A stretch of DNA of 41,008 nucleotides from Bacteroidota bacterium (GCA_003151415.1 PLXK01000251.1:1-41008), one strand, 5' to 3'; counted from the first letter of the stretch, positions 23,776 through 34,595 are shown. The notes: generated from the letters alone by a model not told the origin. Program-made: numbers and translations.

Positions 23776-25512
23776 ATGAAAAAATCCATCACACTCGTTT
23801 TTGCATGGCTGTTCACATTTACTCTGTTTGCCCAAACAAACATTCTTTGCACAAACCCGGTCAGCGCGCAAATACTGGCAGGAAATTACAATCCTTCCGC
23901 TTACCTGGCCGCAACACGCTTAAACCGGCCCGATACCATATCCAGGGGAATTCTGGCAAACGTGTCTCCCGATTCGCTCAAAAAAAGTATTCTCAAAATT
24001 GCAACATTCAGAAATCACAATACGGGATCCGACACACTCTCCTCTGTCAATGGCATTGGTGCAGCCCGCCGATGGGTATTTTCGAAATTCCAGCAATACA
24101 GCAGCGCCAACCAGAACCGTCTGATTCCCTCCTATCTTCAATTCACGCTTAATGTGTGTGGAATTACCCAGCACCGGAATATTTTTGCCGTTTTACCCGG
24201 AACAGATACAACCGACAAATCCATCATCATCATCGAAGGCCATATCGACAGCCGTTGTGAAGTGGTTTGCGACACCGCCTGCAAAGCCGAAGGCGTGGAA
24301 GATAACGCCAGCGGAACGGCACTCGTTCTTGAACTGGCACGGGTGATGAGCAAATACAGTTATGCCCACAGTATTGTATTCATGGTCACAATCGGAGAAG
24401 AACAAGGACTATACGGGGCACAGGCCTTTGCCATGTATGCCCAGCAAAAGGGCGTAAAAATAAAGGCCGTACTCAACAACGATGTCATCGGAGGCATTAT
24501 CTGCGGACAAACATCTTCGGCTCCAGGTTGTCCAGGACCGGGGAATCTGGACAGTACCCAGGTCAGACTTTTTTCTTTTGGCGCTTTCAATTCGCCACAC
24601 AAAGGACTCTCCCGCTTTATCAAACTGGAATACAAGGAAGAACTGCTTCCTTTTGTTTCCCTGCCTATGATCATCAACATCATGGCTCCCGAAGACAGGA
24701 CGGGTCGCGGAGGCGATCATATTCCTTTCCGGACATTGAATTACCCGGCTATGCGTTTTACTTCTGCCAATGAAGATGGCAATGCCAGTGTAACCACCCC
24801 GGGCTATTCAGACAGGCAGCATTCTGTTCGCGACACCCTGGGCGCCAGCAAACTGAATAACGGGGTGATTGACAGTTTTTTTGTCAACTTTCCGTATCTG
24901 GCACGCAATGCTGTGATCAATGGCAATGCGGCCGGCATGCTGGGAATAGGTCCCAAACAACCAGATATGCAGCTTACAGCTCCCTCGCTGACTTCGCTGC
25001 GCATCCAGGTAACCAAGCAAACAGGCTACAAGCAATACCGCATCGGCCTGCGCAGCACAACCAACGATTGGGATTCGGTATATACAATCACGGGTACTTT
25101 GGTTGATACCATCAAAAATCTTCCGCCGGCGGTGTATAATGTGAGCGTGATGTCTGTGGATACCAACGGCATTGAAAGTTTGCCATCCACCGAATATACA
25201 GCCAACCTCACCGGGGTGCATGAATTGACTGAAATTGCAAAAGACTTGGAATTGCTGCAGAACAAGCCCAATCCCTTTGATGAAGCAACCTATATTTCTG
25301 TGTTTGTAGCAAAGTCTGTTACTTACAAAAAGGCTTGGATTTCGGTGTCAGATAACAATGGCCGGCAGGTCAGGCAAATGCCCATTAAACTGGAACCAGG
25401 AATGAATGAAGTGTTGTTTGAGGAAAGTGCTGAGAAAAGTGGGATTTATCTGTACACCCTCATGGTTGACGGTAAGGCCGTACAAAGCAAAAGAATGGTG
25501 TTTGCAAACTGA
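23776..25512 (+). CDS. M28-family metallopeptidase with T9SS sorting domain
   Basis: A 578-residue exported zinc aminopeptidase-like protein. A signal peptide covers residues 1-19. The M28 domain shows the metal-ligand pattern: His156 and Asp158 (EGHIDSR), Asp176 (VEDNASG), Glu208-Glu209 (IGEEQGL), Asp236 (NNDVIGG) and a later His in GGDHIPF. A fibronectin-like part lies near residues 400-485 (TSLRIQVTKQTGYKQYRI, LPPAVYNVSVMSVDTNG). The last 80 residues are a type A T9SS sorting domain (LLQNKPNPFDEATYISV ... SGIYLYTLMVDGKAVQSKRMV), so it is carried across the outer membrane by the type IX system. It probably feeds the cell with amino acids from peptides. Confidence 0.95.
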   Translation: MKKSITLVFAWLFTFTLFAQTNILCTNPVSAQILAGNYNPSAYLAATRLNRPDTISRGILANVSPDSLKKSILKIATFRNHNTGSDTLSSVNGIGAARRWVFSKFQQYSSANQNRLIPSYLQFTLNVCGITQHRNIFAVLPGTDTTDKSIIIIEGHIDSRCEVVCDTACKAEGVEDNASGTALVLELARVMSKYSYAHSIVFMVTIGEEQGLYGAQAFAMYAQQKGVKIKAVLNNDVIGGIICGQTSSAPGCPGPGNLDSTQVRLFSFGAFNSPHKGLSRFIKLEYKEELLPFVSLPMIINIMAPEDRTGRGGDHIPFRTLNYPAMRFTSANEDGNASVTTPGYSDRQHSVRDTLGASKLNNGVIDSFFVNFPYLARNAVINGNAAGMLGIGPKQPDMQLTAPSLTSLRIQVTKQTGYKQYRIGLRSTTNDWDSVYTITGTLVDTIKNLPPAVYNVSVMSVDTNGIESLPSTEYTANLTGVHELTEIAKDLELLQNKPNPFDEATYISVFVAKSVTYKKAWISVSDNNGRQVRQMPIKLEPGMNEVLFEESAEKSGIYLYTLMVDGKAVQSKRMVFAN

Positions 25513-25839
25513 TATTTTTTGCTGTGTGCTTTTTGAATACTCCTGATTCTCTCGCAACTTCTCAATCGCCCAGGAAGCTTTCACCAGGAAAAGACAAAAC
25601 GTCGTGCTATTCCATTAAATCAGGCTGAAAAAATGATTCAATGTGCTTTTATTAGATTGTATTTCGGCTAAACAATCAGTTAACGTCGTTCATACATTGT
25701 ATCGCGCCGAAATGACCATTTATAGTTTCGTTATTATATGAAATTGTGCCGGGACAAGACCAATAAGCCCAGGCATTGATCTATCTGAACGGGGCCGAGT
25801 TCCTGATGTTCTAAATCTGCATTTTTATCAGGAAATCTC
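25513..25839. other. Gene-free stretch between peptidase and rsmB
   Basis: About 330 bp between convergent genes. Only short frames are open; one on the minus strand continues downstream of the rsmB stop in another frame but has no recognised features. No hairpin with a clear T-run was found. Confidence 0.4.
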
Positions 25840-27036
25840 TCACCCTTTCTTCCTTTGAATCGAAGCCATGTAAAACCCATCCGATCCTGTCGAAGGAAGA
25901 ATACTCTTTTCAGCAACAAGTTCATAGACTCCGGCCTGCTCTTCAATAAAGGCTTTGACCTGATCCGAATTTTCGGAAGGCAAAATGCTGCAGGTGGAAT
26001 AGACCATCATGCCATCGGCTTTTAGCATGGGAGCATAGTTGCGGAGAATCTCGCTTTGCAAATGTTTCACTTCATCAATACGTTCTAAAGAAAGCTTCCA
26101 TTTGGCATCTGGGTTGCGGCGAAGAACACCAAGACCTGAGCAAGGCACATCGAGCAGCAAACGATCGGCCGAAGCATCAAGCCGTTTGATGGCTTTGACG
26201 GATTCAACCAGACGCGGTTCGATATTGAAAGCTCCTGCCCTTCTGGCACGCTTCATCATCTCATCGAGTTTCCACTGAGCAATGTCCAGGGAAATGATTT
26301 TCCCTTTGTTTTCCATGAGCGCTGCAAGATGCAAGGACTTCCCTCCCGCTCCGGCGCAGGCGTCAATGACACGCATGCCGGGTTTTACCTGCAAAAACTC
26401 TCCCACCATTTGCGAGGAAGAATCCTGGATCTCGAAAAAACCTTCCTTGAACTGAGGCACACGGAACATATTCTGACGCTGTTTGAGAATCAGCGCATCT
26501 TTGAGCCCTTCTATAGGCATGGTTTCGACATCCTGGGCATCGAGCAGGGCCACCAGCTTTTCTTTGGTTGTTTTGAGCGTATTCACGCGCATGATGACAT
26601 GAGCCTCCTGGTTGAGGGCATGCAATTCCCTTTCCCATTTATCACCCAATTCGCGTTCGCCGATTTTATCCAGCCAGTCGGGAACAGATTCACGGATCCG
26701 GCGGATGGGCTGCAGGTTCTCATAGGTTTTCTGGATCCGGTCGGCCTTGAGGTCTTTGAATTCTTCCCATTGGGGGATTTCCACTTCATTGAGAATGCAC
26801 CAGGCCCCGAAAACGAGCCAGTGATCGGTATCCTTGGCATCTGCCACTTCTTTAAGCAGGCGCCAGTAGCGCACTATTTCATAAGTGGTTTCGGCGATAA
26901 AACGGCGGTCGCGGGCACCCCAGCGGGCATTTGATTTCAGCGTGCGCTCGATGACTTTATCGGCGTATTTTTTTTCATCAAAAATCTGCTCAAGACAGCG
27001 GATAACGGCATGGACAATATTCGGGAAGAGTTTCAA
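25840..27036 (-). CDS. rsmB: RsmB-like 16S rRNA (cytosine-C5) methyltransferase
   Basis: A 398-residue SAM-dependent RNA m5C methyltransferase. The N-terminal 140 residues are helical and NusB-like ([30 protein letters not shown]). The catalytic part has the SAM site [16 protein letters not shown] (225-240), motif [10 protein letters not shown] with Cys299, and motif [13 protein letters not shown] with the nucleophile Cys349. This fits RsmB, which methylates C967 of 16S rRNA in E. coli; a related RsmF-type activity cannot be excluded, and the protein is a little shorter than E. coli RsmB. The start is TTG at 27036, because an in-frame stop lies five codons upstream and no ATG follows before the conserved part. 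It is divergent from ribBA. Confidence 0.85.
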   Translation of the reverse strand: MKLFPNIVHAVIRCLEQIFDEKKYADKVIERTLKSNARWGARDRRFIAETTYEIVRYWRLLKEVADAKDTDHWLVFGAWCILNEVEIPQWEEFKDLKADRIQKTYENLQPIRRIRESVPDWLDKIGERELGDKWERELHALNQEAHVIMRVNTLKTTKEKLVALLDAQDVETMPIEGLKDALILKQRQNMFRVPQFKEGFFEIQDSSSQMVGEFLQVKPGMRVIDACAGAGGKSLHLAALMENKGKIISLDIAQWKLDEMMKRARRAGAFNIEPRLVESVKAIKRLDASADRLLLDVPCSGLGVLRRNPDAKWKLSLERIDEVKHLQSEILRNYAPMLKADGMMVYSTCSILPSENSDQVKAFIEEQAGVYELVAEKSILPSTGSDGFYMASIQRKKG

Positions 27037-27118
27037 AACGTATCGGATTTAGCTGCGAAAGTACTAAATAATAGGCCACGAAAGACCGGAAATACCCCCT
27101 TCTTTCGGCTCTTTTCAT

Positions 27119-27126
27119 TACCTTTG
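27119..27126 (+). promoter_or_regulatory. Bacteroidota -7 element TACCTTTG of ribBA
   Basis: An exact TAnnTTTG match 18 nt before the ribBA ATG at 27145. The leader is therefore about 10-15 nt, far too short to hold an FMN riboswitch. It also rules out the upstream ATG at 27010. Confidence 0.6.
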
Positions 27127-27144
27127 TACTCAAATTCCGAAACC

Positions 27145-28359
27145 ATGCAAAGTGTTCTGAACACCATCGATGAGGCGATTCTTGATATCCGTGAAGGCAA
27201 AGTGATCATTGTCGTTGACGATGAGGACCGTGAGAATGAAGGTGACTTTATTACCGCAGCAAGGAACGTAACGCCCGAAGTGGTGAACTTCATGGCCACC
27301 CACGGACGGGGATTGATCTGCGCACCGATCATGGAGGATCTTGCCGAAGGTCTCGGACTGGAAATGATGGTAAGCAACAACACCTCCATCCACACCACGC
27401 CTTTTACCGTTTCCATCGATTTGCTGGGTCACGGCTGCACCACTGGCATATCTGCAAGCGACCGTTCAAAAACCATCAAAGCATTGATAGATCCTTCGGT
27501 GAAACCCGAAGAGTTTGGGAAACCCGGACATATTTTTCCATTGAAAGCAGTCAAAGGCGGCGTACTGAGAAGAGCCGGACATACCGAAGCCACCATCGAT
27601 CTTGCCCGGCTGGCCGGTTTTGAACCTGTCGGGGCATTGGTTGAAATCATGAACGAAGACGGGACTATGGCCCGTTTGCCGCAGCTTGTTGAAATCGCCA
27701 AAAAGTTCAATCTTAAAATTGTATCCATCAAGGATCTGATCGAATACCGCCTTCGTCTGGAAACCATTATTGAAAGACAGGTAAGAGTAAAATTACCCAC
27801 AGCCTGGGGCGATTTCGACCTGGTTGCCTATAAACAAACCACCACAGACCAGGAACATCTGGCCCTTGTCAAAGGCAAATGGGACAAAGACGAACCCATT
27901 CTTGTGCGCGTGCATTCCTCCTGTCTCACCGGAGATATTTTTGGCTCCTGCCGCTGCGATTGCGGAGCACAACTTCATCGTTCCATGGAAATGATAGAAA
28001 AGGCCGGAAAAGGTGTAATCGTATACATGAACCAGGAAGGACGCGGCATTGGTCTTCTGAATAAACTCAAAGCCTATAAGCTGCAGGAAGAAGGCATGGA
28101 CACTGTTGAAGCAAACATTGAACTGGGTTTCAAAATGGATGAACGCGATTACGGCGTAGGCGCTCAGATTTTGCGTGACCTGGGCGTGACAAAGATCCTG
28201 CTGATGAGCAATAATCCAAAGAAAAGAGCCGGACTGCTGGGCTATGGGCTGGAAATAGTCAATACCGTTTCCATAGAAATACAACCCAACAAACATAACC
28301 GCGAATACTTAACCACCAAACGCGATAAGATGGGACATTCATTGAAATTTAAGGACTAA
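27145..28359 (+). CDS. ribBA: Bifunctional 3,4-dihydroxy-2-butanone-4-phosphate synthase / GTP cyclohydrolase II
   Basis: A 404-residue fusion that supplies both starting branches of riboflavin synthesis. The N-terminal RibB part (1-200) has [31 protein letters not shown] and [16 protein letters not shown]. The C-terminal RibA part (about 205-404) has [19 protein letters not shown] (three Zn-binding Cys) and [18 protein letters not shown]. RibB turns ribulose 5-phosphate into the four-carbon unit; RibA opens GTP to the pyrimidine precursor. All key residues look intact and the length is typical. No other rib gene is nearby. The start is set by a promoter element 18 nt upstream and by homology. 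Confidence 0.96.
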   Translation: MQSVLNTIDEAILDIREGKVIIVVDDEDRENEGDFITAARNVTPEVVNFMATHGRGLICAPIMEDLAEGLGLEMMVSNNTSIHTTPFTVSIDLLGHGCTTGISASDRSKTIKALIDPSVKPEEFGKPGHIFPLKAVKGGVLRRAGHTEATIDLARLAGFEPVGALVEIMNEDGTMARLPQLVEIAKKFNLKIVSIKDLIEYRLRLETIIERQVRVKLPTAWGDFDLVAYKQTTTDQEHLALVKGKWDKDEPILVRVHSSCLTGDIFGSCRCDCGAQLHRSMEMIEKAGKGVIVYMNQEGRGIGLLNKLKAYKLQEEGMDTVEANIELGFKMDERDYGVGAQILRDLGVTKILLMSNNPKKRAGLLGYGLEIVNTVSIEIQPNKHNREYLTTKRDKMGHSLKFKD

Positions 28360-28388
28360 AATTCAAATCCTTTTTTTTCCAAAAAAGC

Positions 28389-28426
28389 AAAAGGGCAGAT
28401 AAACCGGTTGATTTATCTGCCCTTTT
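28389..28426. terminator. Bidirectional intrinsic terminator
   Basis: AAAAGGGCAGATAAA (28389-28403) and TTTATCTGCCCTTTT (28412-28426) form a perfect 15-bp stem with an 8-nt loop. The A-rich left flank and T-rich right flank let it work for ribBA rightward and for the phosphoesterase gene leftward. Confidence 0.9.
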
Positions 28427-28450
28427 CTTTTGCTTGAATTTTCCTCTGAA

Positions 28451-29635
28451 TTATTCAACCACCAGTTTCCCTCTTGAAACCTGAGTCTGGTCCTGCAGGA
28501 TTGAAAAATAATACAAACCTGATCCCAGATTGTTTCGGTTAACGGTTATCTGAAAGCCATTGATTTCCTTGATTGACTCCACTTCTCTTCCCAGGGCATC
28601 GAATATTTTCAGTTCGGCATTGCGCAATTCATTTGCAGATTTGATCACCGTAAGGCTGGTAAAAGGATTCGGCACTACGCGCACAAAGTTCTCCGGATTT
28701 CCAACAGCCGAAATTCCTGTGGCAATCGATTTCCAGCAATCCGTAATTGGAACCTCGGTTGAACTGCCACCGGCATAACCGAGACCGTACATATCCTCGA
28801 GTGTGCGGAGCAGGCGGTAGTGGGTCGCTTTCTCGCTGTAATTCCCCGCCTTTACGTTCTGCCCCACAAATGTCATATTCACCTGGTTGCTTCCTCCTGT
28901 GTTGTCATCTTCATCCCAAACAATAATAAACAGGCTGTTATTTGTTTTTGCCCATTGGATGTAGGCGTCCAGATTGGTTTTCACCCAAAGGTCGCCGGCT
29001 TGTTTGTTGGTTGGTGCAGTGCCGTTGTGCATGTCATCGCCAAGATTGGGAACGACAAAAGAAACGGTGGGCAAAGTGCTGTAATTGGCTGAAGTTGGAA
29101 AACTGGTAAAGGGCATGTGTACTGTGGAAGGAATCTGATTGGTTCCCGTTCCGAGCCAGTTTGTCCAGGGCGCATGTTTACGGGCATAGCCATTTGTCCC
29201 CCCGGCCGTGGAGGCCTGAGATCCGACGGAAGTCAGGCTTTCCGAATACCCGCCAAACGTATATGATTTTGCGATAAGCTCAGCTCCGAGGTTGGCTACC
29301 GTGTAAGGATAATTGGTGGGCGTCACATCACTGGTGTTTCCCTGGTTGTTTCCCGAAAAGATATCCAGATAATTCGGCTGACTGGGATGTTCAATGGCGA
29401 AATAGTTGGTAAACAAAGCGCCATAAGGATCGGTTGTCAGGCCGTTTATATAAGGACAATCAGTTACATCACCAATGATTTCTGAATAATCATAGTTCTC
29501 CATCATGCAGATGATAACATGATCGTGCTTGGGAACCGTCTGGGCAATTACCTGCGAGAAAGCGCCAAAAGAGAATAAGCCGATAAAGCCCAGGCGAAAT
29601 GCTGACGGTAAATTCAGGGTAGTTGTTATTTTCAT
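28451..29635 (-). CDS. Phosphoesterase-family protein with T9SS sorting domain
   Basis: A 394-residue exported protein. After a signal peptide (FIGLFSFGAFSQVIAQ) comes an alkaline-phosphatase-like fold of the phosphoesterase/phospholipase C-acid phosphatase family: HVIICMMENYDYSEI near residues 39-53 with the metal-binding Glu-Asn, NYFAIEHPSQPNYLDIFSG, and IIVWDEDDNTGG near residue 250, which would carry metal-ligand Asp residues. The last 80 residues are a type A T9SS sorting domain (VVPNPFTSLTV ... LGSGLYYFSILQDQTQVSRGKL). It probably frees phosphate from organic phosphates outside the cell. It ends 25 nt from the shared terminator. Confidence 0.9.
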   Translation of the reverse strand: MKITTTLNLPSAFRLGFIGLFSFGAFSQVIAQTVPKHDHVIICMMENYDYSEIIGDVTDCPYINGLTTDPYGALFTNYFAIEHPSQPNYLDIFSGNNQGNTSDVTPTNYPYTVANLGAELIAKSYTFGGYSESLTSVGSQASTAGGTNGYARKHAPWTNWLGTGTNQIPSTVHMPFTSFPTSANYSTLPTVSFVVPNLGDDMHNGTAPTNKQAGDLWVKTNLDAYIQWAKTNNSLFIIVWDEDDNTGGSNQVNMTFVGQNVKAGNYSEKATHYRLLRTLEDMYGLGYAGGSSTEVPITDCWKSIATGISAVGNPENFVRVVPNPFTSLTVIKSANELRNAELKIFDALGREVESIKEINGFQITVNRNNLGSGLYYFSILQDQTQVSRGKLVVE

Positions 29636-29880
29636 TGGAAATTGGGTTTTGGGTTAAAAGAGAAATGCGTTTAATACCTCAAAAAAAACAATTCGGAATT
29701 GGCATAGAAATCAAATATAGCTTATTTCAGCCGGAAATCAAAACATTTCAGGCACTGTTGCAAGGCTTCACCCTCCGCTATGACCGGCAAAATCCAGCTG
29801 TGTTCAATAGGTTGACGGATGAAGAATACGGGAGATTTCCGATCTGGTGAAGAATAAAAAGAGTTGAAAAAAAAATTTGG

Positions 29881-29901
29881 CCGAAAAAGAAGGCTTTTCG
29901 G
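29881..29901 (-). terminator. Intrinsic terminator of the TamB-like gene
   Basis: Directly after the stop, read leftward, CCGAAAA pairs with TTTTCGG over a 7-nt loop (29881-29887 with 29895-29901), followed 5 nt later by a run of T (29868-29876 region on the plus strand as A-rich). It ends the transcript at once. Confidence 0.65.
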
Positions 29902-29903
29902 GT

Positions 29904-32900
29904 CTACTTATCGGTGGCAGGAATCACGGCATCCTCTTTTTTGCCTCCAAAGACCTTTCTGAGTTTTTCTTTATACCTTTTCCTTAACTCGGCAAGGGTG
30001 TTGAATTCTTCTTTATAGGCAAGACCCATTCCCTGCGAATAGGGTGCATCGGCGTTCAGAACGGTATTGTCATTGGTCTTGTTGTAAGCTTTCAGACGCA
30101 ATTTACCGTTTTTGGTGAGTTTGTATTCCACGTTCACGTCACCCACCACGTTGTTCGTGCTTTTCTGGTTCGTTCCACCGCTGATCACCGAGCCGTCAAC
30201 AGTCAGCCGGTCGTTCAACACCTGGGTGGAAAGGGCAAGTTCCATTTCATCCCGGTTCACCACGTCCCCCGGTCGGTATTTCACCCGAAGGTCAAAATCG
30301 CTGCTTATCTGAGAAAGCCAATTGCTGAGCTGATTGGAGAGCAGCTCACTGGTTGTCGTCAGACTGGCAGCAGCTCCCGAGGATTGGGCATCCAGACCCG
30401 CAGGGGCCACAAAGTTATTGAGCACAAGCAGGGCAAGAACCTGCCGGTTCACTTCCTGATCGTTGTTGATATTCCGTTTCACCTCCTGCTGAGTGGTTTC
30501 ATCCACGGTAGGCAATTCAATTTCAAAATTTATGTTGGGATGGAGCAGACTTCCGGTAAGGGCCATGATACAACTCACCGGATACCGGCGTCCGGTGGTA
30601 TCGGTTTGCACAACAGGGCGTAGCGAAGCCCTTACCTGATAAACCGCCTTCATATTGATTGTTGCATCCTTGGGGTCGCCGGCCCAGTTAATGGTTCCTC
30701 CCTTGTCTATTTTAAATTTCTTGTTGATCAGATTTTTCAGGGTAAATAAATACTCCCCACTCTCAATGGCATAATCGCCGTACATCGAAAACTTGCCCAG
30801 TGAAGTGATGTTCATTTGAATGTTTCCGGCTCCTTTTGCCTTGATTACATCGCCCACTTTCTGATCAAAAATCATCTGAACGTTGGCATCAGGGGTCACT
30901 TCCAGGTTGAAGTTCAGGCTAAGGCCATTCAGATCAACCTTGTAAGTTGTTTTCAGACGGGATGAATCTTTTTTAACGAAACGGATGAAATTATTCTGGG
31001 CCACTTCCTGTGTGCTTTCCAAAGGAATAAAGAAATTGGTGTAATGCGTCCGGCTGGTTTTGCGGTCGAAAACCTTTTCCGTTTTTACATTCGCTTCGAT
31101 GTCCAGGTTATCGGTTGTTCCGCTTATGGTAACCGGTCCGGAAACGAAAGCCGTTCCGTAATAATCCGGATTATCCGATTCGGTGGTGTTCAGACACATG
31201 AAATGATCGGTCTCTATCGGAAAATTGAGTTCGAAATTCTTGAAATGATCATGGGTCAGTCTGCCGTTTTTAACTCTTGCCTTGTTTCCAAATTCATCCA
31301 GGATAACAAAATCGGACATGACAAATGCATTTTCTTCTATGCTGATAACCTGCTCCTTGAATTTATAATTGGTATTCAGGTAATTGAAAGTGACCTTCGT
31401 TCCGTCTGCCGAAACGCTTCCGCTTAAGGAGGGCTTGGCCAGAGATCCTTTCAGACTCAGGCTGCCCGAAAAATGTCCTTCAAAATTCCGGCAGTAGTCT
31501 TTTACAAAAGGTTTAAAAAGAGCCATATTCATTTGATTGAGCGTCATTTCGAAATCCAGGCTGTTTTGTTCGCGGCGCGGGTAGTAATACCCTGAGAACA
31601 AAATATCGGGAAGAAGGTCATGGGTGAAATTACCGTGCAGGTAAATTCCTTCCTTTTTCATGTCCCAGACAGACTCCAGCGAACCGTTTCCAATGGTATC
31701 GTTGTTGATCTGCAAACCCTTGAAAGAGGAAGTACTCGTAAAAACCATATTGTGATACAAATCAGACACAACGGTTTTGCTGTCGATAAGACCTTTCAGA
31801 TTCAGATTGCTGGCGCCAATGGCCGAATTGATATTTGCCAGATTCAGATGCCCCAGCAACACGGTCAGAAAATCATCTTTGCTTTCTGAAATGGTTCCAT
31901 CCAGATTGATGGTCTGGAGGTGATTCATAAATCCGAAGTTGTGGAAAATGATTTTTGAAGAATCGAACCGCACTCCGTTCTGTGCGTTTTCGTTCCACAC
32001 CGAATCTTCAATAAAGATCTCGGCTTTTTTTATCTGAAGGGTCATCGAAGCCGGTGAAAAAACTTTCAACCCTGCCGTTACCGTTCCCGAATATTTTTTG
32101 ACCGTGTTGTTTTTCCAATTCAGGCTGACCTGTATGGAATCGTTTTGTTCGGTGGTATTGAGCACAAAGCGGTCGATGCCTACGCTATCGTTAAACAAGA
32201 TCCGCGTACTGCTGGTAGAGACCGCAAGTTTTCCATTGGAGGAATTGCTGACATGAAATGTCCAGTCTTTCAGTCTCCGGCCATAGATGCCCAGCATTTT
32301 CGACTCCGCATCCAGTTTGAGGTTACGGGTACTTGTATTCACGCTGCCCGTAATAAGTGTGTTCCGGGCTGCAGTAAAATCGGGAAAAAACAAACTGGAA
32401 ATCATGTCCGTGTTTTTCAGATCAAACCGGAAAGAGAATTCTTCGGATGGAATGGGCTTTTTATCGGCCTTTTTGGGATTGCTGAAGTAAGCCGGCATAT
32501 AATCGGCCAACAGCTTGCGCATGTAGGAGCCGAAATCCATAAAAGTAAAATGCCCGGAAACCGAAGCATCGACATAATCTGAATTCAGCGCAATGGCTTT
32601 TATGCCCATGTTTTCGACAGCCGAAATGGTTACTTCCGGAAGATTTGCACTCATTTTATCCTGCGAATAACGAAGACCAAGTATGCGTACAGAGCCCAGA
32701 ATATTGTCGATGTTGTCTCCTGAGATCTTGACCTCTGCTTTTGCGCTGAGAATCGATTCTTTTTTCGAAGAGGTGAAATGAAGGGCGGTCAGATTGGCAT
32801 CCCTGACTTCGGCGGCAAAATCAAAAAGGGGTTTTTTCCCTTTGAAATCAATAACGCCATTGTATCTCAGATTGATATTTTCATCTTCAATGCTCAATCC

Positions 32901-34367
32901 GCCCCGCAATTCCTTTTTTGAAAATTTACCGTCAAACTTGATATTCTTGTAAGTATAATCATTCAGCTCAAGATACTGAGCCAAACCATTTTTAATGACA
33001 ATTTCAGAATTGGCATTGTTCATATCCAGTCCGTCAAACTCGCCTGTCATCGATAATTTATTCATACCCGGGATGGAGAAAAAACGTCCGATATTGAAAT
33101 CTTTGACAGTCAGCTTTCCGCTGTAGGATAAACGTTTGTCCTTGTTTGTGCGCAGGGAGATATCGGAGGAAAGTGTTCCGATGGCTGTGTTAAATTCGCC
33201 ATAGGCAACAAATTCGCTGAAAAAACCTTCCCAGGTTCCGTGAAAATGAACGGCGCCGAGCATGGCAAAATTGGGAGGCAGCTGCAGGCGTTCTCCTTTG
33301 TAAAACGGAGGCAAAGGCACCTGTTCCAGATCCTGAAAGTTGGTCGCCACGTCCCTGGCCTTGAAAACGATATAGGTCTGATCAATGTCCGGCAGGCCCT
33401 GAAAGCTGACATCGCCGATGAAATGTGAGTTCTTTCCAAATTCAATATTCAAATCTTTCCCTTTCAGATTGGCTATGTTGCCCGAAATCGTCCCGGCTTT
33501 AAGCTGAAGCTTCTGGTGCATGCCCCGTAGTCCGGATGAAAAATAAGAAATGTCATCCATTTCCAGAGTGGAAGGAGCCAGCACCACTTTCAATCTCACA
33601 CTGTCCACAAAATCCTGAATATTGACCGGATCGCGGTAACTGAAAAGCGCGTATGTGTTGATTTCGCTTTCGGGAGTAACTATTTTCAGGTCCTTGAATT
33701 CGGCGCCGTGCATGCTCAACTCTGTCACACCCGACAGACTCTTGAGTATAAAGCCGCAACGTTCCCTGGCAGAGAGGTATTCTATTTCCGCATGAATGGT
33801 GTCTCCATGTATTTTGATGCCCGAGAAGCGTGCATTGACACTCGTTGCCCGGATATTGCGGTAATTCATCCCCCAACTTGTATCCGTATTGTGTTTATAA
33901 TCGTAGATAAACTCAATATTGGTCAAATTGATTGTATTCAGGTCTATTTTCCAGATCGACTTCGGCTTACTGGCATCTTCCTTTTTGCCCGAGGACAAGG
34001 CATCGATGAGAAATGTATAAGCCATATCGTGCTCGCCCGGATGTTTCATCATCTTCACTTTGGCATTAACCAGACTCAGATCATCAAGAACAAGCCATTG
34101 ATCGCTGTACCCGAAATAAGAGATATCCACTTTCAGTTTGTGTGCCGTGAGGATGGTATCCTGGTGCTGATCGCCGATAAATACATCTTCGAGCACAAGG
34201 GTCTTGATGAATGCAAAATCAACCCTGCCGATTTCCACCCTGGTCTTCAATTTGGCGGACAAACTGGAGGCTACTTTTTTACACAACCAGGTCTGAACCG
34301 TTGTCGTGGACAAAAGCAGATATGCACCAAGCAACAGCAGAAAGATAACCCCTGCTGTATAAAACAA
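29904..34367 (-). CDS. TamB-like translocation and assembly module protein
   Basis: A 1487-residue envelope protein. One N-terminal membrane helix (FLLLLGAYLLLS) is followed by VQTWLCKKVASSLSAKLKTRVEIGRVDF, the AsmA/TamB-like start. The long middle is beta-strand rich, as expected for the hydrophobic groove of lipid-carrying bridge proteins. The C terminus (from about residue 1050) matches the TamB domain: FNLEVTPDANVQMIFDQKVGD, YAIESGEYLFTL, GTINWAGDPKDATINMKAVY, and the final strands QVLNDRLTVDGSV and NKTNDN. The protein probably spans the periplasm and takes part in lipid transport or outer membrane protein assembly. The start is TTG at 34367. It is divergent from tsaD, an arrangement common in Bacteroidota. 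Confidence 0.9.
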   Translation of the reverse strand: MFYTAGVIFLLLLGAYLLLSTTTVQTWLCKKVASSLSAKLKTRVEIGRVDFAFIKTLVLEDVFIGDQHQDTILTAHKLKVDISYFGYSDQWLVLDDLSLVNAKVKMMKHPGEHDMAYTFLIDALSSGKKEDASKPKSIWKIDLNTINLTNIEFIYDYKHNTDTSWGMNYRNIRATSVNARFSGIKIHGDTIHAEIEYLSARERCGFILKSLSGVTELSMHGAEFKDLKIVTPESEINTYALFSYRDPVNIQDFVDSVRLKVVLAPSTLEMDDISYFSSGLRGMHQKLQLKAGTISGNIANLKGKDLNIEFGKNSHFIGDVSFQGLPDIDQTYIVFKARDVATNFQDLEQVPLPPFYKGERLQLPPNFAMLGAVHFHGTWEGFFSEFVAYGEFNTAIGTLSSDISLRTNKDKRLSYSGKLTVKDFNIGRFFSIPGMNKLSMTGEFDGLDMNNANSEIVIKNGLAQYLELNDYTYKNIKFDGKFSKKELRGGLSIEDENINLRYNGVIDFKGKKPLFDFAAEVRDANLTALHFTSSKKESILSAKAEVKISGDNIDNILGSVRILGLRYSQDKMSANLPEVTISAVENMGIKAIALNSDYVDASVSGHFTFMDFGSYMRKLLADYMPAYFSNPKKADKKPIPSEEFSFRFDLKNTDMISSLFFPDFTAARNTLITGSVNTSTRNLKLDAESKMLGIYGRRLKDWTFHVSNSSNGKLAVSTSSTRILFNDSVGIDRFVLNTTEQNDSIQVSLNWKNNTVKKYSGTVTAGLKVFSPASMTLQIKKAEIFIEDSVWNENAQNGVRFDSSKIIFHNFGFMNHLQTINLDGTISESKDDFLTVLLGHLNLANINSAIGASNLNLKGLIDSKTVVSDLYHNMVFTSTSSFKGLQINNDTIGNGSLESVWDMKKEGIYLHGNFTHDLLPDILFSGYYYPRREQNSLDFEMTLNQMNMALFKPFVKDYCRNFEGHFSGSLSLKGSLAKPSLSGSVSADGTKVTFNYLNTNYKFKEQVISIEENAFVMSDFVILDEFGNKARVKNGRLTHDHFKNFELNFPIETDHFMCLNTTESDNPDYYGTAFVSGPVTISGTTDNLDIEANVKTEKVFDRKTSRTHYTNFFIPLESTQEVAQNNFIRFVKKDSSRLKTTYKVDLNGLSLNFNLEVTPDANVQMIFDQKVGDVIKAKGAGNIQMNITSLGKFSMYGDYAIESGEYLFTLKNLINKKFKIDKGGTINWAGDPKDATINMKAVYQVRASLRPVVQTDTTGRRYPVSCIMALTGSLLHPNINFEIELPTVDETTQQEVKRNINNDQEVNRQVLALLVLNNFVAPAGLDAQSSGAAASLTTTSELLSNQLSNWLSQISSDFDLRVKYRPGDVVNRDEMELALSTQVLNDRLTVDGSVISGGTNQKSTNNVVGDVNVEYKLTKNGKLRLKAYNKTNDNTVLNADAPYSQGMGLAYKEEFNTLAELRKRYKEKLRKVFGGKKEDAVIPATDK

Positions 34368-34595
34368 TATTTTACCTAGTTTTTTGATACTTTTGAAGAA
34401 TTAGTAAAGACAAATTGCAATCGCCTGCATGCTTTGGCCATTTGTCAATGAAAGAAAAAAGGCTTTGAACCGGCAACGAAGGGGCCCTCATTTCTTTTCC
34501 TTTTTTCTCCTTGGGAGCAAATTGAGCGAAGCAAATTGTTGTATTAACAGGCCATTGTCATTGGCATATGTTTATTCACAAAATTACTCAAAAAT

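Noticed and set aside
25734-25946. 70-codon minus-strand frame at the rsmB 3' end
   Set aside because: Overlaps rsmB in another frame and has no recognised features; considered as a gene relic but unsupported.
27037-27144. FMN riboswitch before ribBA
   Set aside because: The -7 element lies 18 nt before the ATG, leaving no room for a riboswitch, and no matching conserved elements are seen.
29623-29850. 75-codon frame on the plus strand between phosphoesterase and tamB
   Set aside because: No signal, domain, or promoter; overlaps the leader of the phosphoesterase gene.
33708-34379. 223-codon open frame on the plus strand
   Set aside because: Antisense to the 5' end of the TamB-like gene, which is clearly coding; no recognisable features.
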